From Bin90 sp965214635 (lineage in GTDB: Bacteria; Chloroflexota; Dehalococcoidia; Lucifugimonadales; JADFKI01): 64,000 nt of DNA. Position 1 is the first letter of the stretch. Every line of letters starts with the position of its first letter. Shown here one piece after another: positions 8,899 through 17,287 of the stretch. Position numbers and translations under genes: made by a program. Below the pieces are notes generated by a model. The model made no database searches. It was not told where the DNA came from and saw only the letters and a program-made list of their open reading frames with translations. Location of the stretch: positions 1,426,001 through 1,490,000 of the forward strand of contig OZ243964.1 of assembly GCA_965214635.1 (NCBI GenBank), in the 5' to 3' direction.

Positions 8899-9742
8899 CG
8901 GCGCGCTCGGCGGCAGGGTTTTGGCGGTATGCGGCGTACAGCCTGCCCCACTCGTCTATGCTCAGCGTCTGTGGACGGCGGCGGAAGTCTATGTCGGCAG
9001 CGTCTAACAGCGCTCGGGCTTGTTCCCGCTCTATCCCCAAGCCGAGCTGCAGGCAGTTGCGCAACTGCTTCCTAGGCGCTGAAAACCCGCCGCGCACCAG
9101 TGTGAAGAATGCGTCCACCGAGTCGAGGTCGAGCGCAGGGCGCGGCAGCGTGTCGATGCGAACTACCGCTGATGTAACCTTCGGGGCGGGGCGAAACGCG
9201 CGCGGGGGCACTGTGGCAACGATGCGCGCCTTGCCGTAAATCTGCGTGGCGACTGAGAGCAGCGACATATCGCCGGGGAGAGCGGTCATACTGCGGGCGA
9301 CTTCGCGCTGCACCATTACCACCAATCGGCTCGGCTTCTGTGCCAGTTCTAGGAAGCGCCGCACGATGGGCATCGCCGCATAGTATGGCAGGTTCGCCAC
9401 GAGCTTGTACGGCTTACCCTCCACGCCGAGCGCATCTATGCCAACGGTGCGCGCGTCAGAGTGCAGTATGCGCACCGTGGGATGCGCCGCAAACTCGGCT
9501 GACAGAGCAGAAGCGAGGGCGGCATCTAGCTCCACGGCGACAAGGCTGCCGGCTGCGGCGGCAAGCGGGCGGGTGAGGATGCCGCGCCCGGGCCCTATCT
9601 CCACAACGGCGTCTGCGGGATCGATCTCAGCGGCGGCGATGATGCGCCCGACGATGCGGCGGTCTATCAGGAAGTTTTGCGCCAGCGATTTCTTTGCGCG
9701 CGGGTGTCGCAATGTTGGCGCTGCGGGGGTTGCGGTGAGCAT
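8885..9742 (-). CDS. rsmA: 16S rRNA (adenine1518/1519-N6) dimethyltransferase
   Basis: RsmA/KsgA dimethylates two adjacent adenines in helix 45 of 16S rRNA late in 30S assembly. The SAM-binding motif I is VVEIGPGRGILT and the catalytic motif IV is NLPYY; RAKKSLAQNFL is the conserved N-terminus. The frame is open to an ATG at 9805, but those extra 21 residues match nothing in the family, and their DNA pairs as the 3' end of the SRP RNA. I therefore start at the ATG at 9742, with AAGGCG about 7 nt upstream. The gene overlaps ispE by 14 bases. Confidence 0.95.
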   Translation of the reverse strand: MLTATPAAPTLRHPRAKKSLAQNFLIDRRIVGRIIAAAEIDPADAVVEIGPGRGILTRPLAAAAGSLVAVELDAALASALSAEFAAHPTVRILHSDARTVGIDALGVEGKPYKLVANLPYYAAMPIVRRFLELAQKPSRLVVMVQREVARSMTALPGDMSLLSVATQIYGKARIVATVPPRAFRPAPKVTSAVVRIDTLPRPALDLDSVDAFFTLVRGGFSAPRKQLRNCLQLGLGIEREQARALLDAADIDFRRRPQTLSIDEWGRLYAAYRQNPAAERADADA

Positions 9743-9775
9743 CCGTGTTCGCCTTGCCGCGGGCTGTGGTATGAA

Positions 9776-10049
9776 GGGGTCGTGCACCTCTTGTTCGATC
9801 CGCATCCAAAAGCATACCAGAGGCGTCGGCTCAAGTCAGGCACACCTGCGGCACCCGGAAGATACCACTTACCGCTGCTTCCTTCCGGACCTGACGGGGT
9901 TCATGGCTTTCCGCCGCGCAGGACCCAACTATCTGCACCGACCACCACAGGCAGAGGCTCCGAATGCAAAACCTCGCACGAGGGATTCAGCCTCGCTAGA
10001 GCGGATTGCGAGTACAGGGCACCGCTATCTCCCCGCTTAGCACGACCTT
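9776..10049 (-). ncRNA. ffs: signal recognition particle RNA, large bacterial type with Alu domain
   Basis: Read on the minus strand, the near-invariant SRP domain GTCAGGTCCGGAAGGAAGCA is present (rev. comp. of about 9876-9895), followed by GCGGTAAG. The 5' part, GTCGTGCTAAGCGGGGAG then TAGCGGTGCCCTGTA, is the Alu-domain start of the Bacillus-type 6S/scRNA. The two ends pair perfectly: GGTCGTGC at the 5' end with GCACGACC at the 3' end (about 9778-9785). The length of about 270 nt fits the large class, not the short 4.5S class. A strong promoter ends 7 bases upstream. The exact ends are within a few bases. Confidence 0.95.
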
Positions 10050-10055
10050 GCACTT

Positions 10056-10084
10056 ATATTAGGCGAGCCGCTCACACCTGTCAA
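10056..10084 (-). promoter_or_regulatory. strong sigma-70-type promoter of the SRP RNA
   Basis: On the minus strand a perfect -35 TTGACA (10079-10084), an exact 17-base spacer and a -10 TAATAT (10056-10061). Transcription would begin about 7 bases on, at the 5' end predicted for the SRP RNA from its terminal pairing. It probably also drives rsmA and ispE by read-through, since no terminator separates them. Confidence 0.85.
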
Positions 10085-10149
10085 CGGAAACATAGCGCCC
10101 ACATCCGCAATCCCTCCAAGCCCGCAGCAAGATGTTGGAACTGCCATTA

Positions 10150-10183
10150 TTTGGCTTATGCTATGTTTTGGCTTATGCTATGG
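10150..10183 (+). repeat. 17-bp tandem duplication before the DUF1156 gene
   Basis: Two adjacent 17-base units, TTTGGCTTATGCTATG plus T or G, differ only in the last base. Each holds a TATGCT that could act as a -10 box, and the second holds an in-frame ATG. It lies in the likely leader of the methylase gene. Confidence 0.8.
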
Positions 10184-10224
10184 AGACAATGCCAGCGACT
10201 AGCGCCAAGAAAGGCGACACGCCC

Positions 10225-11502
10225 ATGAACGCAGCCAGCCCCGCCTACCGCCGCAAGCTCATAGAGGTAGACCTGCCGCTAGACGCCATAAACAGGCATT
10301 CAGCGCGGGAAAAGTCCATACGGCACGGGCACCCTTCCACGCTGCACCTGTGGTGGTCGCGTAAGCCGTTGGCTGCCTGCCGTGCCGTCATCTTCGCCAG
10401 CCTAGTGGACGACCCCGGGGACTGCGTGGACGAGTTCCCCACGCCAGAGCAGCAGCGCACGGAGCGCCAGCGTCTGCACAAACTCATTGAGCAGCTTGTG
10501 GTGTGGGAAAACAGCAACGATGCCAAACTGCTGGCAGCCGCCCGCCGTGAGATAGCGCGATCAGTGGCACGCTCCAAGGGCGAAACCGCGCCCACCGAAC
10601 CCGCTGAGGTGCTGGCATACCTGAACGAGCAGGCGCAACCCATATACGACCCGTTCTGCGGCGGCGGCTCCATCCCGCTAGAGGCGCAGCGGCTGGGGCT
10701 GCGCGCCGTAGGCTCAGACCTAAACCCGGTGGCGGCGCTGATAACGAAGGCGCTGATAGAGTTGCCGCCCAAGTTCGCCAACCGCCCGCCGGTGAACCCG
10801 GACGCCGACCCGATGGGGATGATGGTGGGCAAGGGCAGGCGTGCGCAACGCTTGCCATGGCAGGGCGCTGCCGGCTTGGCGGACGACATCCGCTACTACG
10901 GTCGCAAGATGCGAGAGATGGCGTGGGAGCGCGTGGGGCATCTGTACCCCACGGTCAAGCTGCCCGATGGGGAAGAGGCGACGGTGATAGCGTGGCTGTG
11001 GGCGCGCACCGTGCCCTGCCCCAACCCCGCCTGCGGCGTGGCGATGCCGCTTATGCGTAACTGGCGACTATCCACCAAGAAAACGAACCTACATTGGATG
11101 AGACCTGTTGTTGACCAGAGCGCCAAAAGCATCACATTCGTTGTGCAAAATCACCCAGAAGGTGTTCCCCAAAGCGGGACAGTGAGCCGCAACGGCGCAA
11201 CCTGCATCGCCTGCAAGGGCGCTGTGAAGCTGGAGTATGTGCGACAGCAGGCGCGCGCCGGCAACATGGGCGAGGTGATGACTAGCGTGGTCGCGAAGGG
11301 AGACCGCAGGCGTTTGTTTTTCTCGCCGACCGCTGAAATGCAAAAAATCGCTTCCGGCGCTAAAGCTCAATGGCGTCCACAACAACGCATGCCCACGACC
11401 GCTTACAAGGTAAGCGGTCGTGGTTACGGTATCACTCACTGGCATCAGCTCTTCACAGAACGCCAGCTAGCAGCTCTAACCACACTCAGCGATTTGCTGT
11501 AA
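10225..11502 (+). CDS. DUF1156 DNA adenine methylase, N-terminal part (interrupted by in-frame stop)
   Basis: First half of a large DUF1156 protein (COG1743 type, adenine-specific DNA methylase with a zinc ribbon). The family N-terminus RRKLIEVDLPLDAINRHS and HPSTLHLWWSRKPLAACRA are clear. YDPFCGGGSIPLEAQRLGL is SAM motif I and SDLNPVAALI follows it. A zinc ribbon is suggested by CPNPACG and CIACKG. The frame ends at TAA (11500-11502) after LTTLSDLL, where homologues continue. The next half (from 11503) is in the same frame with no length change, so this is a point-type interruption. Start candidates are ATGs at 10180, 10192 and 10225; the family homology begins right after 10225. DUF1156 proteins recur in anti-phage islands. 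Confidence 0.8.
   Translation: MNAASPAYRRKLIEVDLPLDAINRHSAREKSIRHGHPSTLHLWWSRKPLAACRAVIFASLVDDPGDCVDEFPTPEQQRTERQRLHKLIEQLVVWENSNDAKLLAAARREIARSVARSKGETAPTEPAEVLAYLNEQAQPIYDPFCGGGSIPLEAQRLGLRAVGSDLNPVAALITKALIELPPKFANRPPVNPDADPMGMMVGKGRRAQRLPWQGAAGLADDIRYYGRKMREMAWERVGHLYPTVKLPDGEEATVIAWLWARTVPCPNPACGVAMPLMRNWRLSTKKTNLHWMRPVVDQSAKSITFVVQNHPEGVPQSGTVSRNGATCIACKGAVKLEYVRQQARAGNMGEVMTSVVAKGDRRRLFFSPTAEMQKIASGAKAQWRPQQRMPTTAYKVSGRGYGITHWHQLFTERQLAALTTLSDLL
11393..11423. repeat. perfect hairpin 1 in the methylase gene
   Basis: Arms of 14 bases (CCACGACCGCTTAC and its exact complement GTAAGCGGTCGTGG) flank a 3-base loop AAG. It encodes a segment just before the conserved YGITHWHQLFT. Confidence 0.95.
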
Positions 11503-11518
11503 GACAGCAAATCGCTGA
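11486..11518. repeat. perfect hairpin 2, containing the in-frame stop
   Basis: Arms of 15 bases (TCAGCGATTTGCTGT and ACAGCAAATCGCTGA) flank a 3-base loop AAG. The left arm encodes the conserved TLSDLL. The TAA stop spans the arm-loop junction, and the right arm encodes residues unlike the family. Confidence 0.95.
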
Positions 11519-13032
11519 TGCTGGAAGATGGAGCAACTGAGGAATACTCAAATGCAATCATTACTTACCTTGCATTGGCTGTCTCAAAGTTGGCTGACTC
11601 AAACAGCAGTTATGCGACTTACCTCTTGGCGTACGAAAACGTGAGAAACGTTTTCGTACGCCAAGCAATCCCAATGATCTGGGATTTCGCCGAAGGAAAT
11701 CCGTTTGCTGATGCGGCAGGAACTTGGAACTTGATACTGGATAAAATACCCAAGGTATTGGAATATATGCCGACTTCTAGTAACCAAGGGCAGGTTCACC
11801 AAGCAGACGCTACCACCACGATTCATGCTAGCAATGGTCCTGTTATAGTTACTGACCCGCCGTACTATAACAACATCAGTTATGCTGAACTATCAGATTT
11901 CTTTTATGTCTGGCTGCGTCCGATGCTGCGAGACCTGCACCCCAACCTGTTCGCCAGCATGATGGTACCCACACAGGAGGAGATGATAGCGGCACCACGG
12001 TTTGATGATGCAGACTTGCGATTCGAGGTACTGATGGGCAAAACACTGAAACTAATCCGACAGCATTGCAGCCCGGAGTTTCCCTCGTCTATCTTCTATG
12101 CCTATAAGCAGCAGGAAAAAAAGCGAAACGGCGTGGCATCAACAGGCTGGGAAACCATGCTAACCGCATTAGTCAACGCCGGTTTCCAGATTGTGGGCAC
12201 TTGGCCTATGCGAACGGAAGCTTCCGGACGTTCTAACGCACTGTCTGCTAACGCCCTCGCATCTTCGGTCGTTCTGGTGTGTCGCCCGCGCCCTGAGGAC
12301 GCGCCGATGGCAAGTCGCCGCGACTTCATCAACGCCTTGCGGCGGGAAATGCCTCCGCGCTTGGAGCAGCTGACCACGGAGGGGCACATTGCGCCAGTGG
12401 ACTTGCGGCAGGCTGCTATCGGGCTGGGCATGTCGGTGTACTCGCGATACAGCAGCGTGGCAACGCTTGCCGGGGAGGTGGTAACCGTGCGCCAAGCGCT
12501 GATGGCAATCAACGATGCGGTGGACATCTATCATCAGGAGCAAGAGGGCGCTCTGGACGCCGAGAGCCGCTTCTGCATGGGATGGCTGCGGCAGTTCCCC
12601 AGCGGGCAGGGCGATTTCGGCATGGCGGAAGATCTGGCGCGTGGCTACGATCTGGTCATAGGGCGGTTGGCGCAGACGCATCAGCTGCTTGACGCCAATC
12701 AGGGGCAGGTAACCCTGCGCGACATCGACGCGTACGACAATGAGCGCGCTTACTCCACGCAGGAAGCGCCATCTGCGTGGGAAACCTGCATGCGGATGGC
12801 GTACCACATGCAGCCGGGCGAAGACCGCCTTGGCGTGGCGGGCTGCGTGGCTGCCGCCCGACGCGCGGACGGCAAGCTAGACAGCGTGGAGCGACTGGCG
12901 CGCAGCCTGTACGATTTCTACAATGGGCGCAACGACTCCGCGCGGGCGGTGGCGTTCAACAGCGTGGTAACGGCGTGGCAAGACATTGAGCGGGGACTGC
13001 TCGAACCGGAGACAATGCGGCTGCACGATTAG
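11518..13032 (+). CDS. DUF1156 DNA adenine methylase, C-terminal part
   Basis: Second half of the interrupted methylase. It carries the catalytic motif IV, DPPYYNNISYAELSDFFYVW, typical of amino-methyltransferases acting on N6-adenine or N4-cytosine, and the conserved RQAIPMIWDFAEGNPF just before it. It continues to a C-terminal domain without recognisable motifs. An ATG lies at 11518 immediately after hairpin 2, but no Shine-Dalgarno precedes it, so separate translation is doubtful. Motif I and motif IV are now on different polypeptides, so enzyme activity would need read-through or complementation. The stretch from about 11,320 to 12,000 is AT-richer than its surroundings. Confidence 0.75.
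   Translation: MLEDGATEEYSNAIITYLALAVSKLADSNSSYATYLLAYENVRNVFVRQAIPMIWDFAEGNPFADAAGTWNLILDKIPKVLEYMPTSSNQGQVHQADATTTIHASNGPVIVTDPPYYNNISYAELSDFFYVWLRPMLRDLHPNLFASMMVPTQEEMIAAPRFDDADLRFEVLMGKTLKLIRQHCSPEFPSSIFYAYKQQEKKRNGVASTGWETMLTALVNAGFQIVGTWPMRTEASGRSNALSANALASSVVLVCRPRPEDAPMASRRDFINALRREMPPRLEQLTTEGHIAPVDLRQAAIGLGMSVYSRYSSVATLAGEVVTVRQALMAINDAVDIYHQEQEGALDAESRFCMGWLRQFPSGQGDFGMAEDLARGYDLVIGRLAQTHQLLDANQGQVTLRDIDAYDNERAYSTQEAPSAWETCMRMAYHMQPGEDRLGVAGCVAAARRADGKLDSVERLARSLYDFYNGRNDSARAVAFNSVVTAWQDIERGLLEPETMRLHD
11625..11665. repeat. perfect hairpin 3 in the methylase gene
   Basis: Arms of 18 bases (CTTGGCGTACGAAAACGT and its exact complement) flank a 5-base loop GAGAA. The right arm encodes NVFVRQ, the conserved side; the left arm encodes LAYEN, which does not look like the family. 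Confidence 0.95.
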
Positions 13033-13069
13033 GCGTCCGCGTCTATCCACAGAAGGGGCGCGTAACCCC

Positions 13070-13435
13070 ATGCTAGGCGAACCCACATATCACACCGCTC
13101 GGAGTCGACTCGAAAGCGAGCGGCAGCGCTACAACCAAGACAGCGTGAACGCTCTCCCCAACGACGGCTGGGGCGTGTACGCCATTTGGAGCGACGCCTA
13201 CACCTGCCTGTACATCGGGAAGTCGGCAGAGGGCAAGAGCATCAAGTCCCGCTTGCTGGCGCACCTGTCGCCGCGAGAAAGACGCCGCAACCGCCGCCTG
13301 CACGATGCGGTGTACTTGAACCGCGACCGAGTCGAGTTCGCCGTATGCCTGACCGACAGCCCAAGTTGGGCAACCGCGCTGGAAGAGCGGCTGATACGGC
13401 ACTATCAGCCCGAATGCAACACCCGTCTGAAGTAG
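13070..13435 (+). CDS. GIY-YIG nuclease domain protein
   Basis: A 121-residue protein made almost entirely of one GIY-YIG domain. The GIY element is GVYAIW, the YIG element is LYIGKS, SRLLAHL supplies the helix with the catalytic arginine region, and ALEERLIRHYQPECNTRLK contains the metal-binding glutamate and the family-typical end. The frame extends upstream to 12986, overlapping the methylase, but the domain begins shortly after the ATG at 13070. It follows the methylase by 37 bases on the same strand, so the two probably form one unit. It could be a restriction-type or repair nuclease; no extra DNA-binding domain is visible. Confidence 0.8.
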   Translation: MLGEPTYHTARSRLESERQRYNQDSVNALPNDGWGVYAIWSDAYTCLYIGKSAEGKSIKSRLLAHLSPRERRRNRRLHDAVYLNRDRVEFAVCLTDSPSWATALEERLIRHYQPECNTRLK

Positions 13436-13459
13436 CGGCTGTCCCAAGCACAGCGCTTG

Positions 13460-14599
13460 TTATGCAAGCCGTGCTAGCCCAAACATCCCGATGTCGTGGG
13501 CGGTTTTGCGGGTGAGCGCCAAGTCTGCGAGTATCTCGCCGATGACGCTGGCGAACTTGAAGCCGTGCCCGGAGAAGCCTGCGCCCACCACCACTTGCGG
13601 CGCGTCGGGCAGCGTGTCCACGATGAAATGCTCGTCCGGCGTGTTGGTGAACATGCACACTTTCAGCGATGAGGTTGCGCCCGCGCCGTCGGGGAAGTAC
13701 TTCTCGGCGAACTGCCGCAGCACGGCTTCGTCGCGGGCGTTGGGCTGGCGGTCGACGCAATCGGGGTCCACATCTTCCTCCAAATGGTGGAACTTGCCGA
13801 ACTTGAAGCCGGGTATGTCGAACTGCGGGAAGCCGTAGTATTTCCCCTCGTCCACGATTAGGTTGAACACGGGAAAGCGGTCGGGCGCAAAAAGTTCAGG
13901 GCGGTTGGGATGCAGCCACGCAAGCACCTGCCGCTCTGGCACGGCGGCTTGGCGCAGGTCGGGCAGCAGCTTGGACGCCCACGCTCCGGCAGTGATGATA
14001 AGCGAATCCGCTTCATAGGAAGCGCGGTCGGTGCGGATGCGAACGCCGCCATCGGGCGTTGGCTGCCATTCCAATGTGCACTCGCCAGTGTGGACAGCCG
14101 CGCCGTGCTGTTGCGCCTGCTCTGTGAACAGGGCGATGCAGCGCTCCGGAAGCAGGAAGCCCCCGTCCGGTTGGAACACCGCCATCGTCTCTGCGGGTAG
14201 GCGATAGGCGGGGAAACGCTGGGTGATTTCTGCGCTCGTGAGCGTCTCGTGCGGCAGGGCGTGTTCGTAGCAGGAACGCAGCGAGCCTTTGAATGTGAAG
14301 CTATCGGGCGGACCGGCGTCCAAAGAGCCTGTGATATGCAGCACCTGCTCGCCTACGCAGGATTCGAGGTCGCGCCACAGCTCATACGCGCGGCGCAGCA
14401 GCGGCACATAAGACGGATCCTCGTAGTATGCGAGACGGATGATGCGCGTTACGCCGTGCGACGAACCCATATCGTGAGCGATGCCAAAGCGCTCTATGCC
14501 CAGCGCCCGCTTGCCGCGCAGCGCCAGCTGATGCAGTGTTGCGCTGCCCATTGCGCCAAGCCCGACCACTATGGCGTCGTATCTTTCGTGCGAGGTCAT
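13460..14599 (-). CDS. FAD-dependent amine oxidase (monomeric sarcosine oxidase / N-methyltryptophan oxidase family)
   Basis: A flavoprotein of the MSOX/SolA family, which oxidatively demethylates secondary amino acids to give formaldehyde and H2O2. The N-terminal dinucleotide site VVGLGAMGSATLHQLALRG and the flavin-loop HDMGSSHGVTRIIR are clear. KVCMFTNTPDEHFIVD carries the cysteine that holds FAD covalently in the family. An excellent AGGAGG lies 6 nt before the ATG at 14599; the longer open frame to 14665 is not needed. At 379 residues it is full length. No tetrahydrofolate-dependent partner genes are adjacent, which favours the monomeric type. Confidence 0.88.
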   Translation of the reverse strand: MTSHERYDAIVVGLGAMGSATLHQLALRGKRALGIERFGIAHDMGSSHGVTRIIRLAYYEDPSYVPLLRRAYELWRDLESCVGEQVLHITGSLDAGPPDSFTFKGSLRSCYEHALPHETLTSAEITQRFPAYRLPAETMAVFQPDGGFLLPERCIALFTEQAQQHGAAVHTGECTLEWQPTPDGGVRIRTDRASYEADSLIITAGAWASKLLPDLRQAAVPERQVLAWLHPNRPELFAPDRFPVFNLIVDEGKYYGFPQFDIPGFKFGKFHHLEEDVDPDCVDRQPNARDEAVLRQFAEKYFPDGAGATSSLKVCMFTNTPDEHFIVDTLPDAPQVVVGAGFSGHGFKFASVIGEILADLALTRKTAHDIGMFGLARLA

Positions 14600-14784
14600 T
14601 TGCTGCCTCCTAATGGGGTGTGAACAAAATCTTGCCGTGAGTTTGGCATTCAGTTTATCAGACACAGAGGTGATTTATGTGCGTCGGCTGCCAATATTAG
14701 GGCATGCGAGGCGGTTTTAGAATATAATACCCTGTGCGCTTGTGGGCGCTTATCTTGTGAGAATAATGTGGAGAGAAAACTACG

Positions 14785-15882
14785 ATGAACTTTTCCATTA
14801 CAGTACTGCCGGGCGACGGCATAGGGCCTGAAGTGGTGGCGGAGGCGGTGAAGGTGATGAATGCGGTTGGCGCGCGATACGGGCATCGGTTTGATGCGGC
14901 GTATGGGCGTGTGGGCGGGAACGCTATTGACGAATTCGGGACGCCGCTGCCGGATGACACGGTGGAGATGTGCCGCGACACCGACGGCGTGCTCTTCGGG
15001 GCGGTGGGCGGCCCCAAGTGGGACGACCCCCGCGCCGAGACCCACCCTGAGGATGGCATCCTCGCCATCCGCAAGAACCTAGGGCTGTTCGCCAACCTTC
15101 GCCCCGTGAAAGTCTATCCCCAGCTGATAAACTCCAGCCCCGTCAAGCCGCATCTGCTCGAGGGCGTGGATATGATAATCGTGCGCGAGCTGACGGGCGG
15201 ACTGTACTTCGCCAAGCCGAAGCGGCGTTGGACTAACTCACGCGGGCGGCGCGGCGTGGACACGCTCCGATACACTGAGCAGGAGATAGAGCGCATCGTG
15301 CGCGTGGGGTTCGAGTTGGCGCAGGGGCGGCGCAAGCGCCTGACATCCGTGGACAAGGCGAATGTGCTTGAAACAGGGCGGCTCTGGCGCGAAATCGCAA
15401 GCGAGGTCAGCGCCGATTATCCCGATGTGGAGTTGGAGCATGTGCTTGTGGACGCTGCGTCAATGCAGCTCATCAGCAACCCGGCTCACTTCGATGTGAT
15501 AGTCGCTGAGAACACATTCGGCGATATACTGACGGACGAGGCGTCTGTGCTGTCCGGGTCGATGGGGATGCTGCCGTCGGCTAGCCTGTCCGGGCTGCCC
15601 AAGCCGGGCGGACGCGGGCGTCGCCCCGTGAGCCTCTATGAGCCGATACATGGCAGTGCTCCGGACATCGCAGGGCAGGGCATCGCGAATCCCATCGGCA
15701 CGATACTGAGCATGGCGTCTATGCTGCGCTACTCCCTCAACTTGGAGGCTGAGGCGCAGGCGGTGGAGCAGTCGGTTGAGGGCGTACTCGCCGAAGGCTA
15801 TCGCACGCCAGACATTGCGGCGGACGGTGGCGAGCTTGTCAAGACGACCGAACTCGGCGATGTGATAGCCGGGCGAGTGTAG
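14785..15882 (+). CDS. leuB: 3-isopropylmalate dehydrogenase
   Basis: The third step of leucine biosynthesis, oxidising and decarboxylating 3-isopropylmalate with NAD+. LPGDGIGPEVV starts the protein, RELTGGLYFA is the substrate-binding segment, and YEPIHGSAPDIAGQGIANP is the NAD-binding and family signature. At 365 residues it is full length. GGAGAG precedes the ATG by about 9 nt and a -10-like TATAAT lies at 14723-14728. leuA and leuCD are not adjacent, so the pathway is scattered. Some paralogues act on tartrate or malate; the REL...GG motif argues for LeuB. Confidence 0.93.
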   Translation: MNFSITVLPGDGIGPEVVAEAVKVMNAVGARYGHRFDAAYGRVGGNAIDEFGTPLPDDTVEMCRDTDGVLFGAVGGPKWDDPRAETHPEDGILAIRKNLGLFANLRPVKVYPQLINSSPVKPHLLEGVDMIIVRELTGGLYFAKPKRRWTNSRGRRGVDTLRYTEQEIERIVRVGFELAQGRRKRLTSVDKANVLETGRLWREIASEVSADYPDVELEHVLVDAASMQLISNPAHFDVIVAENTFGDILTDEASVLSGSMGMLPSASLSGLPKPGGRGRRPVSLYEPIHGSAPDIAGQGIANPIGTILSMASMLRYSLNLEAEAQAVEQSVEGVLAEGYRTPDIAADGGELVKTTELGDVIAGRV

Positions 15883-15904
15883 CTATAAGCCGCTCTCACA
15901 GCAC

Positions 15905-17167
15905 CTAGTGGTGGTGGTCAGCTGCTGGCGGCTTGGACTTCGGCGTCGGCACGAACACCAGTATGATTGCGCCCAGCGCGAACAGCCCCGCTACATAGGC
16001 GAACGCTGCGTCAGCGCCGTATGAATCGTAGAGCGCTCCCGCAATCAGTGGGGACGCCGCGCTGAGCAGAAACCGCTCGAGCGAGAGTATGCCCAGAACC
16101 GTGGTGGGCACTTCGTCTCCCACCACATCCAACGCCATCGCCGTCAGGATTGGCTGGTCGCTGAACAGGAATGTCCCCATCAGAGCGATGATGACAATGA
16201 GCGCAATGCCCGCGCTCGAGTTCCCCAGCAGGAATGAGAGCACCGCCAGCAGCAACATCCCGGGGATGAGCACCGTTTTCCTTCCCAACCTGTCGGATAT
16301 GTAGCCTACTATTGGCGAGGAGACTATTCCCACCAACATGAGCAGCCCGAAGTGAAAGTTTCTCACTAGCGGAGTCATCCCCAGGCCGTCCAAGAAAATG
16401 GTGAAGAATGTTATGAGCGCGATGAACGCCATGCCCCGTATTCCACCCACGAATGCCACAACCCAAAGGACGGGGTTGCGAAGCACGCGCTTCGTGGTCT
16501 GAAACTGCGCTCCAAACCCACCTGTTGCACCCGATTGCGTGTCGCTTGTTCTCCCGATGTTCCTGAAAGCCCAGTACACAATGAAAGCAAGAAACAGCGG
16601 AAGCGCGGCGTAGATGCTGATTATCCCACGCCACGCTAGAAACCCCAGCAGAATCCCCGTAACCGGAGGCGCCAGCGCATCCCCAATCTGACCGCCGACG
16701 CCGTGGAACGACAGCGCAGTTCCCTTGCGATGCGAAAAGTGGTGCGACAGCGATGCCATAGCGGGCAGATGCCATATAGACGCCGCCATCGCAACCACTG
16801 CCATGCCGAAAAGCAGTATGTAGTAGTGGTTGGAGAGACCGATAATCAGCCAGCCGCCGCCGAACAGAGCCATGCACACAGCGAGCACCAGCCCCCAGTA
16901 CTTTCGCAGCGCATCGGCGATTACGCCGCCCGGCAGCGTTACCAAGCCGGACACCAGCTCCCTGATTGAGGTTATGCCGCCGACGCCCACATTTCCTAGT
17001 GCAAAAGCGGCTTGCACTTCCGGCAGCATCGCAAGGAAGCTCTGCGTGAACCAGTGGAACACCCCATGCCCGCTGGTCAGCCCCGATATGATGAACCCGC
17101 CTCTTTGCCGAATGTCGTGCTTATGCTCTGTCGGTGCTCCTGTCGTTGACATATTATCGCCAGCCAT
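15905..17167 (-). CDS. MFS transporter
   Basis: A 12-helix major facilitator of 420 residues. The loop between the first helices and DRLGRKTVLIPGMLLL in the second half match the MFS signature of the cytoplasmic loops. The C-terminus ends in a histidine run. Substrate unknown; the flanking genes do not inform. The start could be the ATG at 17167 or the one five codons later (17152); AAGGA lies too close to the first and about 13 nt from the second. Confidence 0.85.
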   Translation of the reverse strand: MAGDNMSTTGAPTEHKHDIRQRGGFIISGLTSGHGVFHWFTQSFLAMLPEVQAAFALGNVGVGGITSIRELVSGLVTLPGGVIADALRKYWGLVLAVCMALFGGGWLIIGLSNHYYILLFGMAVVAMAASIWHLPAMASLSHHFSHRKGTALSFHGVGGQIGDALAPPVTGILLGFLAWRGIISIYAALPLFLAFIVYWAFRNIGRTSDTQSGATGGFGAQFQTTKRVLRNPVLWVVAFVGGIRGMAFIALITFFTIFLDGLGMTPLVRNFHFGLLMLVGIVSSPIVGYISDRLGRKTVLIPGMLLLAVLSFLLGNSSAGIALIVIIALMGTFLFSDQPILTAMALDVVGDEVPTTVLGILSLERFLLSAASPLIAGALYDSYGADAAFAYVAGLFALGAIILVFVPTPKSKPPAADHHH

Positions 17168-17287
17168 CCTTCATTGCTGTCTCGCTTAATAAGCGGGCAT
17201 ATTATTGAATCTTTACGACATAGATTGTCAAGCCCGACGGGGAAAGTGGGTTCTTGGATGTTCTAGGGCGTTGAGAAAGCCGATATA

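Noticed and set aside
9405..10040. Plus-strand reading frame across rsmA and the SRP RNA
   Set aside because: It runs antisense to a clear gene and a structured RNA and resembles no protein family.
11841..11871. Fourth inverted repeat in the methylase gene (GTTATAGT and ACTATAAC)
   Set aside because: The arms are only 8 bases with a 14-base gap and encode the conserved DPPYYNN motif region, so chance and coding constraint explain it.
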